Made by a program: the position numbers and the translations under genes. Positions 25,444 to 36,342 of a stretch of 64,000 nt of DNA are shown here, one piece after another. Source of the DNA: Dolomedes plantarius (Eukaryota; Arthropoda; Arachnida; Araneae; Dolomedidae). Where the stretch lies: assembly GCA_907164885.2 (NCBI GenBank), contig OU015498.1, forward strand, positions 126,919,727 to 126,983,726, read 5' to 3'. Below the pieces are notes generated by a model. The model was not told the origin of the DNA, did no database searches, and saw only the letters and a program-made list of their open reading frames with translations. Position 1 is the first letter of the stretch. Each line of letters begins with the position of its first letter.

Positions 25444-26115
25444 CACATCTGATGAAAAAAGCTTTTGTTCAAAATGACGTAAGATGAGATTTATTCGCGA
25501 TAACCATCAAACTATTAAATGCATTTTCTGATTGTTTATATAAAAAGTTTAACAATATAATCTCGTTACACCTACTCCTATAAAATTAATCCTTTTACAA
25601 CTGATCGTACAAAAAAATCGAAGAAAAAATATCCATCGTATACTTTTTGCTTAAAAAGATTACTTCTTTCCTCGTTTATAAAACATAATCTCATTATGTT
25701 ATTATATATTGCTTAACGTACTCTTTACTTTAAAGGGAATCAAAGAAAGAAGAACCCTCATCAATATATTTTTTTTCAGATAAAAATTACATCGATATTC
25801 TTCAAGCTTTTGCCGACTACCTCCAGCATTTCAGATTAAAACATTTTACTTAACGAATGTAAATAAGTGTTTACAGGAAACTGAAGAACTAAACAAATAA
25901 ATCTGGATCGCGGTCAATCTAAATTACAATTAAGTTAAACACACCCTTAATTTTAGTTCAAGCAAAAGTAAAACAAGCCTAGTGGTGTATCCTAAACAAC
26001 AATTCCAAGTCCTCAAACCTGATATCCGAGAAAAGCGATCCCTCAGTAATGTGGAATCAATGATGTTTTATTTTCCCGTACATTTTTCTCAAAAGACAAT
26101 GTTTGATTACATATA
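25443..26115. other. intergenic sequence, no gene seen
   Basis: AT-rich, no recognisable feature up to the left end of the TIR element at 26116. Confidence 0.45.
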
Positions 26116-26710
26116 CAGGGTGTCCCAGTTAAATGTTTCAGAACTTCTACGAGGGGTAGGGTGCATCCTGACGACTCGAAATCATATAGCATTGTGGGGT
26201 CTGAAATGCTTTCCTGAAGGGGTGATGTACACAGAAATCCATAAAGAAAGGGACCGTAAGTGGATATTCGTGTTAATAATAAATGTGCAAAACCAAAAGG
26301 TACACGGGTTAAAGTAAGTGTTCGGAGTATTTTCTAACGAATGCAATGAAGACTTCACATCTCCGGCGCCTGGAATTCCGAACATTCGGGAATAATTCAG
26401 GCTCATCTCGAAATTTTCCGGCAGCTTCTGAGATTCTTGCAACCAGCTCCTCACCATTGTCAACGGGGGTGTCATAAACGTGTGTTTTCATATCCCCCCA
26501 TAAATAAAATTTCGTATAATTAGCCATCCTACTAACTCTGAGTCCTTGTGCGAAATCACGATTCCCTGCACTAACGCTCTGAACTTTCCAGCAACGCCAT
26601 CTACCGCTTCAGGAAAACATTTTCGACCCCTCATTGGTATATGATTTCGAGTCGTCAGGATGCTCGCTACCCCTCGTAGAAGTTCTGAAATGTTTAACTG
26701 GGACACCCTG
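26116..26710 (-). mobile_element. internally deleted Tc1/mariner-like TIR element
   Basis: Termini CAGGGTGTCCCAGTTAAA and its exact inverse bound 595 bp. The inverted repeats extend about 110 bp and contain the shared blocks ACTTCTACGAGGGGTAG and GCATCCTGACGACTCG. TA lies on each side. The interior keeps only the last 70 or so codons of a transposase on the reverse strand, so the element has lost its catalytic domain. Confidence 0.88.
26309..26527 (-). pseudogene. transposase C-terminus (DD41D-like family)
   Basis: The reverse-strand frame contains FYLWGDMKTHVYDTPVDN, EELVARISEAAGKFRDEP and RRRRCEVFIAFVRKYSEHLL. It is closely related to the C-terminus of the DD41D transposase at 30640-31716 (LWGHMKSLVYASPVD, EELVARIAVVAGDIRE). 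Only the segment from the third catalytic region to the stop is present, and the aspartate expected before FYLWG has become part of NYTK. It can have no transposase activity. Confidence 0.85.
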
Positions 26711-27865
26711 TATAGAGTAAGTAAAAATAAGTGACAAGAAATTGCAATTCTAGAAACGTATATATCTACATCTACCAGCTCTCGCTCTAGAAATACGAGT
26801 ATATCACTAGACTTGTTATCAATAAATATCAATGGAAACCATATTAAAGGTAATTTAATTGAAAAGAGTTACAGGAAATCGTGTACCATATTCTGCTACT
26901 CTTGCCTGTTAAGTTTATCAATATACGTATACATAAGCAAATAACTAGAGTTGATCCATTCGATAAATTTTATACTTTTTTCAGCAAGACACTATATTTT
27001 CAGTAAATTATTTAAAAGTTTATTTATTTGGATATTTCGTCAAAATTCTACTTTAAATTATAATTTATATTCAAAGATAAGACATTCACCTTTCAAAGCC
27101 ATATATAAGATTACAGTCCGTCTGGGAGCTCTAACAGAAAACAAAAACCGCCAAAGTAAATACAGAAAACGTGATAGAGTAAAGTGTTATATCCAGAATG
27201 GTTCTCCATGCGCTGTCACCTGTTACCTAATTTCCTTAAAAGTTTAAAGTTTAATACTGGGGCCTATAATTTGTTGGCTCGTGATATTATTAAGTTGTTA
27301 AGCTTTGTTATCCCTTAATTGACACCGATAGGCTAACTTAACTCGTTAAGAATTAATTTCTAATCCTTTCCAAATTTTGGGTACATATTGGCTGGAAATG
27401 GATTTTCTGCCGGCTTTCTTGGAAGTTCTCAATTCTAAGTTGGACGACCTTGTTGTAATATTCTGAGTTCCCAACTTCACTACAAGAACAGTTTGCTCTT
27501 TTTGTCTTTTTTTTTAAGACAAGATCATCAAACTACAGATATAGGTAAGATTTGTGCCAAAGATAATTTAATTAGTTTTGGTGAAAAGACCTCAGTCGAA
27601 ATTATTTTAAATATGAATGAATTATTTCTAACCCTACAGTGGCTTCCTTTACCTTCATCGATAATTTATTGAATGAATTAAATGGTGCCATACTTGTTTT
27701 ATCGTTGATTTGCTCAATGTTTTGGATCTTTGAAGCACTGCACTCATGCATTAGCTCACAATGTTTTGAACATGTATATCTTACTTCTTACAAGTACATG
27801 CACCAAATCCCACCCCCTTGCAGATATTGTCACCGTTTAGATAAACCATGCGTTTTCTGTCTTTT
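26711..27865. other. AT-rich intergenic sequence
   Basis: Frames at 26951-27247 and 27639-27878 were read and show no recognisable domain; the second overlaps the edge of the foldback element that follows. Confidence 0.45.
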
Positions 27866-27867
27866 AA

Positions 27868-28180
27868 AGTGGTCATAAACTTTTGTGTTCTACATATCGC
27901 TCACTGCTTTCAACAATATCATACCTCAAAAATTGGTGAGTTTTAGTTATGCCTGTTTTGAAAATGCCCTGAAAGAGTAGTATATCCAAGCAAGATCGTC
28001 ATATCTCACCGCTCAATATTTAGTCGCTAGAGAGCAGAATTAAAATTTATTTTTAATCCATTTGATTCTACTTTTAAACTTTAAAATCACTCACCTGCAA
28101 AATGGCTTTTTTTAGATATGACGTTGTTGGAAGGAGTGAGCGATATGTGCCGGTGATTACAAAAGTAATTTAAGTCATAT
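27868..28180. mobile_element. short foldback/MITE-like element
   Basis: About 310 bp with inverted ends: CATATCGCTCACTGCTTTCA on the left pairs with TGGAAGGAGTGAGCGATATG on the right, and the similarity continues inward through CAACAATATCATACCT and its partner. An outer block reading GTAATCACCGGCACAT (inverse sense) on the right pairs poorly with the left edge. A separate inverted copy of that outer block occurs at 28603-28642. No ORF. The family is unknown to me. Confidence 0.6.
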
Positions 28181-28378
28181 AATTTTCATTTCTAGGTATT
28201 TAAAGATCGGAGTTTGAACATAAACTGAATTTTGTGAAATGACGCAGCAACCAATTCAATCTAACGTCTCAATTTTGACTATTTTGCAAAGATTGCTTCA
28301 GATTACGGTAATGTTGTTATCACATATGGCAATATTTTTGGCACTTAATCCATTAGACTAATCTATTACACTTTGCAG

Positions 28379-28550
28379 TCAAGACTGCCGGCTAATTATT
28401 TAGGGGGGCACCATATAGATGGCAAGCATTACCCCCTACAAGCCGCTCCCGCAATTTAGAATCGAGTCAAGTGCCGAGACCGGGGCACCTGACCCCAGAG
28501 GTAAATTTGAAAACTTGGAGGACTTTGCAGCCACGAGACTACTGCAGTGT
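28379..28550 (-). repeat. SINE-related fragment (body only)
   Basis: On the reverse strand it shares the core GTCCTCCAAGTTTTCAAAT and ACCTCTGGGG with the tRNA-derived SINE at 49440-49781. The tRNA-like head is absent, so this is a 5'-truncated or recombined copy. Confidence 0.6.
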
Positions 28551-29205
28551 AAAATAATGCAACATTAAATAACTGATAAACACATTTTCTTTAATATATT
28601 CTTGACTTAGTCCACTTTCATAATCACCGGCGCATATAGCTCTTGTATTTCAAGTTATATGTTTTCGGGAAGTTAGTTAAAAACAGTAAAACTATCACGT
28701 AGTAAGTATTACTTTTATCTCTGAAGTACTTTCTCCACAGATTTCTGCGCTTCTCGAAGAGGGATTATCAGCACTTAAAAAGTAATTCCAGTATTAGAAT
28801 TCTTTCTATGCGCTAGTATAACGATATATTTTTATAAAGGAAGAGTACCCTCCCCATTAAAAGCCTTATAATAGCTTAAAAACCTCTTGAAGGTGATGAA
28901 AAAAAGGGACATAAAATAGTTATCTTAGTCGTTAAGCTCATTAAGCCTTTCCACAAATGAGAAATTCAAACTTTGTTTTTCCTATGCAATTACCGTTAAT
29001 GATATGCGGCAGCATATATTAAATTAGTGACAAAACTTAGTTTTGGAAACTGTACGTCCTTTCACAAAAGAACATCTCACTGACAAGTCTATATTTGAAT
29101 TAAGTAGAAGCTGATGAAACATATGAAAATGCTAATTTTGGAAAGAATTTACAGATAGGATGCGTTCGTAAATTGCCATATGTTTGTTCTCGATCCTCCT
29201 TTTAA
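28551..29205. other. intergenic sequence with one inverted partial repeat
   Basis: Positions 28603-28642 match, inverted, the right outer block of the foldback element at 27868-28180. Nothing else was recognised. Confidence 0.45.
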
Positions 29206-29781
29206 CACTAGAAAGAAAAGAATTTTTCTGCCTAAAAAAACTGAACGCCGTCATTATCACGGTTAAAAAACAAAATCGGTTAAGAATTTAAAATACTTAA
29301 TGTTTTTTAAATGGTTAAATACTCTAAATTGTGAACTATTTCATACCAATATATATTGAATTAGTATATATTTAGATATATTTTGATGCAGGTAGGCCGA
29401 GCTGTCAGTTCGGCCTATCTATAAAACTATATGCATGGTTTGGGCAGTCCTTATCTTTCAACTCCACTATTTCCGAAGAGCCATTATTTCTGTTATGTGC
29501 AAACGTGGGAAGAGACGAAAAGTAACTGACATTTTTTCCGTATTATTTGAAACATTTCTACCTGTTTTCTATATTGCCGTCCAATTGACGGATTTCAGTC
29601 TTAGTAGGTATACAACACATTTTCTCCCGCTCTTTACTATCGAATATAATTTTGTAAATGTGTGTGCATATTTCGAGTAAAATTAGAAAAAGTCATAAAA
29701 TTTCAGAAGAATATAAATAGAGACATGGCTCTCAACAGAATTTCCGAAACCGTCAAAATGACGACAGCCGTCTTTCTAGTG
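29206..29781. mobile_element. piggyBac-like MITE (TTAA-flanked)
   Basis: CACTAGAAAGA on the left and its inverse TCTTTCTAGTG on the right, with TTAA immediately outside both (29202-29205 and 29782-29785). The length is 576 bp. Just inside each end is a related GCCGTCATTA..ACGGTT block. CACTAGAAAGA resembles the CCCTAGAAAGATA terminus of the original piggyBac element. The interior lacks a transposase and carries a near-perfect palindrome at 29393-29417. Confidence 0.85.
29393..29417. repeat. near-perfect 25-bp palindrome in the piggyBac-like MITE
   Basis: TAGGCCGA, a nine-base centre, then TCGGCCTA. The arms pair perfectly and the centre is itself nearly self-complementary. It is notably GC-rich compared with its surroundings. 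Confidence 0.8.
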
Positions 29782-29828
29782 TTAAGTATGTAACAAAATG
29801 ATTATATTCTCATAATAATAGGATTAAG

Positions 29829-29887
<59 letters not shown>
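29829..29887. repeat. (TA)n microsatellite
   Basis: Abuts the left terminus of the DD41D element. Confidence 0.9.
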
Positions 29888-29889
<2 letters not shown>

Positions 29890-32414
29890 AGGTGTAACGA
29901 AACTCTTGGGCAAAACTTTAAGGGTTGATAGTACACATCAAGACAAACAATGTTATATCGGAAACTTAGGGTCCCAAACGTCTTCCAAAGGAGATAAACG
30001 CCATTAAAGTTTAGGGTCCGAAATTTCAAATGATCATAAAAAAAACTGGAAAATTTGTCGCTTCGTTTGCTGTTTTCGCTTAAATTATTCTTTATGTCAA
30101 GATTTTCTGGAAAATAAATTTTAAAGATAAAGTTTAAAAAATGCCGATAGAGGGCGCTTTAGACTTTGGAGTAACAAAAAACTATTTTTTACTGTTATTT
30201 TTTGTATCAGTTTAAATGCTTTCAAAAGCTTAGACTTAAACTTAAATTTTGAGCTCAAAATCTGAATCGTTGGGGGTGGTTATATCGCGAAAACTCAACA
30301 GTGTTCAGGAGGTGAAATTTTAACCCCTCTCCTCCCCTGTACGCAGTTCCGTTATTCACGATTTTGGATGCTCGGTCGTAGACCAGGCAGCAACTATTAC
30401 CCACTAAACGTAAAATAAACAAGAGAGAGATGACAAAAAATAAAACAAAAGTTATTCATAACAGACATGAGCAATTTCTCCTCGCAAAATACCCGATTAT
30501 GCAAATCACCCGATTTGCATGCAAAGTGTAGTACACAAGGATTTAACTGTATGGTTCTAACTGCATGTAAGGATGTAAAGTGCTGTAAAAGCTTTGGTTG
30601 TCTGCATTCATCGTGTTTTCGTTTTTGACGGCTGTAAGGATGACCAGCTACACTAGTCAAGAAATGGCCGATATCCATTTCATTTACGGCGTTGCAGATG
30701 GGAATGCCCTGGAGGCCCGGCGATTCTACGGGGAACGATTTCCTTCAAGACGATTGCCAAACCGAAAAACTTTCGAACGCTTGCATCGGCGTCTCAGAGA
30801 AACCGGCTCTTTTTTCAGTGGGATGCACGACACTGGGCGTACGAGGAGTTCCAGGACACCGGAACTTGAAGAGCATGTGTTGCGTGAATTCGAGCAGCAA
30901 TCGGAGACGAGCACGCGGACTGTAGCCAATGCCGCAAATGTGAGCCACATGGCGGTTTGACGAGTAATGAGTGCAGAATGCCTTCGACCCTATCATGCGC
31001 AGCGTGTTCACGCCTTGAAAGCAACCGACCATCAGCCACGTGTCGATTTTTCACGATGGTTCCTCCAACGATTGGCTGTGCAACCAGACTTTGCCGTACA
31101 CGTGCTGTTCACCGATGAATGCAGTTTCAGTCGGGAAGGCATTTTCAATGCGCACAATGCACACAACTAGGCGTATACTAAACCACACGCTACCCGCCCT
31201 CATTCATATCAACGTCGTTTCAGCGTCAATGTGTGGGCCGGAATTATCCACGATCATTTGATCGGGCCATATCTTCTGCCAAGGCGCCTGGACGGCGGAA
31301 CGTATCTGGTATTCCTACAAGAGGTGCTTCCAGTTCTGCTGCAAAGTGTTCCAGCCAACATAAAGGCTCGTATGTGGTTCCAACATGATGGAGCGCCTGC
31401 ACATTTCAGCGCAAATGTGAGAAGTGCATTGGATACAGCATATCCAGGGCGATGGATTGGACGGGGTGGTCCGGTAAATTGGCCGGCACGCTCGCCTGAC
31501 CTCTCCTGTCTAGACTTCTTCCTCTGGGGCCATATGAAGAGTCTTGTTTACGCAAGCCCTGTCGACTCCAACGAGGAACTGGTTGCGAGAATTGCTGTCG
31601 TAGCAGGCGATATCCGGGAGATGCCCGGGGTATTTGCTAATGTTCGAAAGTCCGTCCGCCGGCGGTGTGAGGCCTGCATCCTTGCTGGTGGGCTCTCTTT
31701 CGAGCAGTTTTTGTGATTCCACAAGAAAATCATCCATTTTCTACGTGTCATCATTCATTCAACCTTCATTCATGCGCACGACGTGCGTACATCAAATTGT
31801 TTATTTTTTATTTCGAGAGGAGAAATTGCTCATGTCTAGTATTATGAATAATTTTTTTAATTTTGTCATCCCTCTCTAGTTTATTTTACGTCTAGGAGGG
31901 AGTAGTTGCTGCCTGGTCTACGACACAAAGTTCTACGACACCAAGATCGAAAATAACTGAACTCTGTTCAGGAGGGAGGGAGTTTCAAATTTCAACTCCT
32001 GAACACAATTTCGTTTGTGCTACTTAACCACCCCCAACGAATCAGATTTTGAGCTCAAAATTTAAGTTTAAGGCTAAGCTTTTGAAAGCATTTAATGTGA
32101 TAAAAAAAAATAACGGTAAAAAATAGTTGTTCGTTACTCCAAACTCTAAAGCGCCCTCTATCGACATTTTTTTTACTTTATCTTTTAATTTATTTTTCAA
32201 GAAAAAACTGACAAAAAGAATAATTTTAGCTAAAACCGCTAACGAATTGACCCATTTTTCCGTTTTTATAATCATTTGAAATTTCGGACCCTAAACTTTA
32301 ATGGTGTCTATCTCCTTTGGAAGACGTTTGGGACCCTTAGTTTCTTATATAATATTGTTTGTCTTGATGTGTACTATCACCCCTTAAAGTTTTGCCCAAG
32401 AGTTTCGTTACACC

Positions 32415-32417
<3 letters not shown>
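29888..32417 (+). mobile_element. DD41D Tc1/mariner-superfamily element with ~600-bp TIRs
   Basis: A 2530-bp element. The left terminus is CAAGGTGTAACGAAACTCTT and the right terminus is the inverse of CAGGGTGTAACGAAACTCTT. It is flanked on both sides by TA arrays. The inverted repeats reach to about 30490 on the left and 31815 on the right (block GAGAAATTGCTCATGTC in the right arm, inverse in the left), so the arms make up almost half the element. The transposase between the arms is full-length apart from two nonsense codons. Confidence 0.9.
30640..31716 (+). pseudogene. DD41D transposase, two nonsense codons
   Basis: A 359-codon frame (358 aa) beginning MTSYTSQEMADIHF. A longer open frame starts at 30598, but the internal ATG precedes the conserved HTH-like start (YTSQEMADIHFIYGVA). 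Catalytic residues are D159 (LFTDECSF), D250 (MWFQHDGAP) and D292 (LSCLDFFLWG), with 41 residues between the last two, a spacing known for the DD41D (rosa/visitor-type) branch of the superfamily. Codon 107 is TGA and codon 177 is TAG; both positions are probably original Trp codons. No frameshift is present, so the copy died fairly recently. Confidence 0.92.

Positions 32418-32474
<57 letters not shown>
32418..32474. repeat. (TA)n microsatellite
   Basis: Abuts the right terminus of the DD41D element. Confidence 0.9.
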
Positions 32475-32477
<3 letters not shown>

Positions 32478-33308
32478 GCAGAAATGCATTTAATACTAAA
32501 TAAAATTTCATAATTTAATAATTAACATCGTATACGAATGTTTATGATTAGGGTTACAACTATATTTCTTTCTAATACAATTCAAAAGGAATGAACTGCA
32601 AGTTAGTACTGTAATATATTTTCGCTTGAAACATATGTCGTTGTTTATTAACATTTCAAGATGATTAAACGCAGAGTGCTTCTTTGTTCAGACAGTGATT
32701 TTGCGTGCTGTATAACTTGTCACAAACACCTTTCATATTATAAACTATTGTTTGCAGAACAAGAAATAAACTACTGCCCGTATTAGTCACTGATGGAAAT
32801 ATATCATATTTTTCCGTTAGGTGGAAAAATAAAGGATGTGATTAGTTGACTCAAACTGCAAAGGAGAAACAACGGAAAAGTTATGTATTTATTGTTTTTA
32901 GTACAGTAGATAAAAAAATTTAAGAATGTGTTTTACTCTCAATAAAATAATGAAAAATATTTTTTTTTAATTTCGTTCTTCAATAGAATATTGAGTAATG
33001 ATTTAAATTTACTAAATACTAAATACTTATACTTGGTCCGTGCTTGCTAATCAATCGTTGACTTGATGCATAATCAGCCGACCACATTCGATGGGGTTAG
33101 GTGAGAAAAACTCCTATTACTCATTCTTTCAGATGTGGAATAACTGAAGAAGCAAGATTCTCAGTTCATGACATACCTTAATTTTTCAGACGTAAGCAAG
33201 CAGTTTTTGGGGAGAAATTGGTAAAATAAAGATATTGGAACGAGGGTGGGGATTTTTTACCCGGGTTGCATAAAACTTAGGAACTTTCATTTTTGTAGGT
33301 GATTCATT
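32475..33308. other. AT-rich intergenic sequence
   Basis: No recognisable gene or element. Confidence 0.5.
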
Positions 33309-33330
33309 TATATATATATATATATATATA

Positions 33331-33685
33331 TAGGGTGTTCCTAAATTCGACCGACAAATTCAGAGGGGTGATGTTAGGCGTCAAGACGAGTAATAATCAC
33401 ATAGGAATGCATGACAGGAAACACAATCCTGACGCTGGAGGGCGCTGTTTACATAATCGGACCATACCTTTTACTAACCCCACTAGATGGCCGGAAATAT
33501 CGCATTTTTATGGAGGAGGTATAAAACTCAAAGCCAAAACAGAGTCACATAGGAATGTATGACCGGAAAAGCAAACCTGGTCAGCTAGAGGATAAACAAA
33601 GATGCAAAAATGTTGACTTTTCATTTCTGCATCTTTGTTTATCCTCCATATACAATGCCTAATTTATCACATTGATGATTACATC

Positions 33686-33688
<3 letters not shown>
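33331..33688. mobile_element. partial TIR element (GGGTGTTCCTAAATT end)
   Basis: Directly after a TA array (33309-33332) begins GGGTGTTCCTAAATTCGACC, which has the form of a Tc1/mariner-type terminus. No inverse partner was found before the next TA array at 33689, so the copy is partial. Two internal blocks (AATCACATAGGAATGCATGAC and AGTCACATAGGAATGTATGAC) are direct repeats about 150 bp apart. A strong hairpin lies at 33588-33646. Confidence 0.5.
33588..33646. repeat. hairpin with 19-bp perfect stem
   Basis: GAGGATAAACAAAGATGCA at 33588-33606 is perfectly complementary to 33628-33646. The 21-base interval can add an inner AAATG/CATTT pairing. It lies at the edge of a partial transposon and is most likely a foldback remnant. 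A small-RNA precursor is possible but has no support beyond shape. Confidence 0.85.

Positions 33689-33744
<56 letters not shown>
33689..33744. repeat. (TA)n microsatellite
   Basis: Separates the partial TIR element from the LTR-element fragment. Confidence 0.9.
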
Positions 33745-33747
<3 letters not shown>

Positions 33748-34291
33748 GGATTTGATTATCGCTCTTAACCACGCCCCTCAGCAGGAGTTCCCGTACTCCG
33801 AGAGGTTACTCCAGAGTGCAAGATGTTTGAGGCGAAGAGTGGCAACAGGTGGAACGACAACATATAAGTAAGATGACGGTGGGTGTGTGGGGAGGCGGAG
33901 AGACGAAGTTTGACGTGAAGACGCCATTGACGTTTGGTTGTGCTTTTACTTACTTACGACGTATTGATCTTTCAATAAATCTGTTTTAGAGGGAAGGTGT
34001 TTTTATTCATCACGATCTACACAGCCCACAAGTGGTGTCAGGGGTGGGATATAAGTGAGATTGTGGCATAGAGCTTACTCTGTTTTGGATTACGACGCTA
34101 GGAATAATTTGAAAAAAAAGTGGTGAGTAAATCTTGTTCTTGTCCTGTTTGCATCAGAATTCGCTAGTGCTATAGTTCCGGTTAGAAAAAAAGACGGTAG
34201 TATAAGGATTTGTGTAGACTACAGAAAACTAAATAGTAAAGTTGTTAAGGATAGATTTCCTATGCCATGCATCAAGGATCAGATTGATAAA

Positions 34292-34294
<3 letters not shown>
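33745..34294 (+). mobile_element. Ty3/gypsy-type LTR element fragment (LTR end, PBS, RT piece)
   Basis: The first 280 bases look like the R/U5 end of an LTR (including TCAATAAATCTG, a poly(A)-signal context). A primer-binding-site-like TGGTGTCAGGGGTGGGAT follows at 34033-34050, of the type complementary to tRNA-Leu. About 100 bases further begins a reverse-transcriptase piece, so gag and protease are missing. The fragment stops inside the RT at a TA array. It is a deleted element, unrelated in sequence to the 36-40 kb element. Confidence 0.7.
34151..34294 (+). pseudogene. reverse transcriptase fragment (Ty3/gypsy type)
   Basis: An open piece reading SAIVPVRKKDGSIRICVDYR then KLNSKVVKDRFPMPCIKDQI and DKL. 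This is the conserved N-terminal part of a gypsy-type RT (the VRKKDG and CVDYRKLN motifs) ahead of the catalytic YXDD, which is not present. The frame runs straight into the following TA array. Confidence 0.88.

Positions 34295-34333
<39 letters not shown>
34295..34333. repeat. (TA)n microsatellite
   Basis: Joins the truncated RT fragment to the next repeat segment. Confidence 0.85.
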
Positions 34334-34335
<2 letters not shown>

Positions 34336-34700
34336 AGATTGTCTGTTTGTTTGTCCGCTATAGAATCATAGACTACTTCACCCACCGGGACCAAATTCGG
34401 CACAGTTAATGTTTAGGACCGGAGAAACTTAACGCAGCAAAAACGAAGTTTGGGGCTCAGTTAGTTTTTTTTTAAAATTAATTTTTTCATGATTTTGCGT
34501 ACCACTTAAATGTCAACATAACATGTTGTCAGTGAAATCAATCCTCCGCGCGGGGGGAAGAGGGGTTGGTAATAACGCTGAAGCTACAGAGTTTCATGGT
34601 AATAAACTTTGGCCCTGCCTAACTGACTGACAGACTGACAGATAACGCACAGTCAAAACCGTTGGACCTAAAGAGCGGAAATTTTGCATGGCGATTCTTC
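34334..34700. repeat. unclassified dispersed repeat
   Basis: Begins AGATTGTCTGTTTGTTTGTC and continues with CCGGGACCAAATTCGGC and, near the end, GACTGACAGACTGACAG. The tone is that of non-coding dispersed repeats seen in arthropod genomes. I cannot assign a class. Confidence 0.4.
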
Positions 34701-36114
34701 TATAATGGAGTCTATAGTGGATCTTAGTGGATCTTAGTGGACTCTATAGTCTTTCTTAGTGGATATATCGCAGTAAGAAAGATTTTTGAAAAATGTCTTC
34801 TTCGCTTTTTTAATATTAAATTTTTAAGCTGTTTTCTAATTTTTTTAAGTTTGCATGTAAAATGATAATCCGAGGGTTATAAAATTTATATCACAAGAAA
34901 GATCATAAAAATTCCTTTAAAACTAAATCTTTTCGAATTTCTGCCTCCATTTTCTGATTTTTAGTGAATTTTTAAAGATTAATTTTCCGAATTTAATTTA
35001 TGAAATAATGATCACTTAGTTTCATTTGTTTTTGTGATACTTTAAATTAATTTTGCGTCACCTGCATAACAACGAAATAAAGTGATAAAAGAAATATTAA
35101 AATACGGTAAAAGATAAAATTTAACCACTACACATACTGATATGGAAGTTTTTTAAGAATGCAATTCAAATTAGTATGTTTTAACACAACTTTCCCGACT
35201 CTGCTTTGTGTCCTTTGTTATTTGCAGTTTTTTCATCGCTTGAACTGATTTACAATTAGCTTTTTCTACGGTTTTTGGCCTTAGGAAAATTAAAAGCCGA
35301 ATTTCAATTCGCTTTTTCAACAGTTTTTGGCCTTGGGAAAATTAAAAACCTATTCGGTTTTTGGCCTGTCGACAATAAAAACCGAATCACCAAAGTAAAG
35401 AAAATAGGCTTCATGCGGAATTCAGCCGTACTTTGATTAAATAAAGGGGATAATGCATCTTTCCAACGCCGGGCAATAATACTAGTATATATATATATAT
35501 AATGTTACGTTTTAATCTTTTTAAAACGTGTAGAATTAAATTAAAATAAATTGTTAAGATTGTTAAAGCTTACATACACTCTTAGAGGTGTTTAAAAAAT
35601 AGTTGCATGAAACATATTAATTCAATTGCGTTGTGGTTAGTACATTTAAAGACGCGCGTTGTGTTAAACAATAACCCATTAAAATAAAAATACCTGATTC
35701 GTTTGCTCATACCCCTGCTGTAGAGGGTTGAATCGTGGAAATTATTTTAAATTAACTTGATAAAAATTCACAGAAAAAAAAAACTGAAATAAAAATTGCA
35801 TAAAAAGGAACGAAGAAAAAACTACGAGGTAACTGAATGACATGACAAAATTTATACCAAAAATTAACATAATTTATTAAACGTTGTTTGACCATTCAGT
35901 ACACACTGCCTATAGGCTAATTTCATACTGAGGATACACTCTCCTCATCATAATCAATTCTTTCATATTATAATTTAATATAACAAATATCGCGTAAGTG
36001 GCTGGTAATCAAAAAATTTTAATTCATTAAATATTTACGTTAAATAAAAACATAAGGAAAACATCATTATAGCTGCAGCGAATAATTAAAAAAAGGGGGA
36101 CGGTACCGTCTTCA
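34701..36114. other. AT-rich intergenic sequence with small repeats
   Basis: A short tandem motif GTGGATCTTA repeats near 34720-34740. A 52-bp unit containing TTTTTGGCCTTAGGAAAAT occurs twice at 35259 and 35311. A short TA array lies at 35485-35501. No gene. Confidence 0.45.
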
Positions 36115-36342
36115 TTAGCTGAATTTAAAAGGGGATGGGCCAGCAGGTCTTGTCATAGTCAGGCAAGTCTTTCTCCCCTTCCTCAGACATCTAGGGGCAC
36201 GCTCGGGCAATTTCATCATCATCTCGGGATCAAACTTGCATCTCCGGGGTAGTAGTGCTTGAGGGATGCCCACCTTCCAAGTCGCCGGTCCGAGCAGGAA
36301 AAAACAAAACTTCTCCCCCTCCAAAAATGCTCCTTTCGAACT
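36115..36342. other. GC-richer segment of unknown origin upstream of the LTR element
   Basis: This segment occupies the place where the U3 part of the 5' LTR should be but does not match the U3 of the 3' LTR. It may be a divergent U3, a recombinant LTR or an unrelated insertion. Frames on both strands were read and not recognised. Confidence 0.35.
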
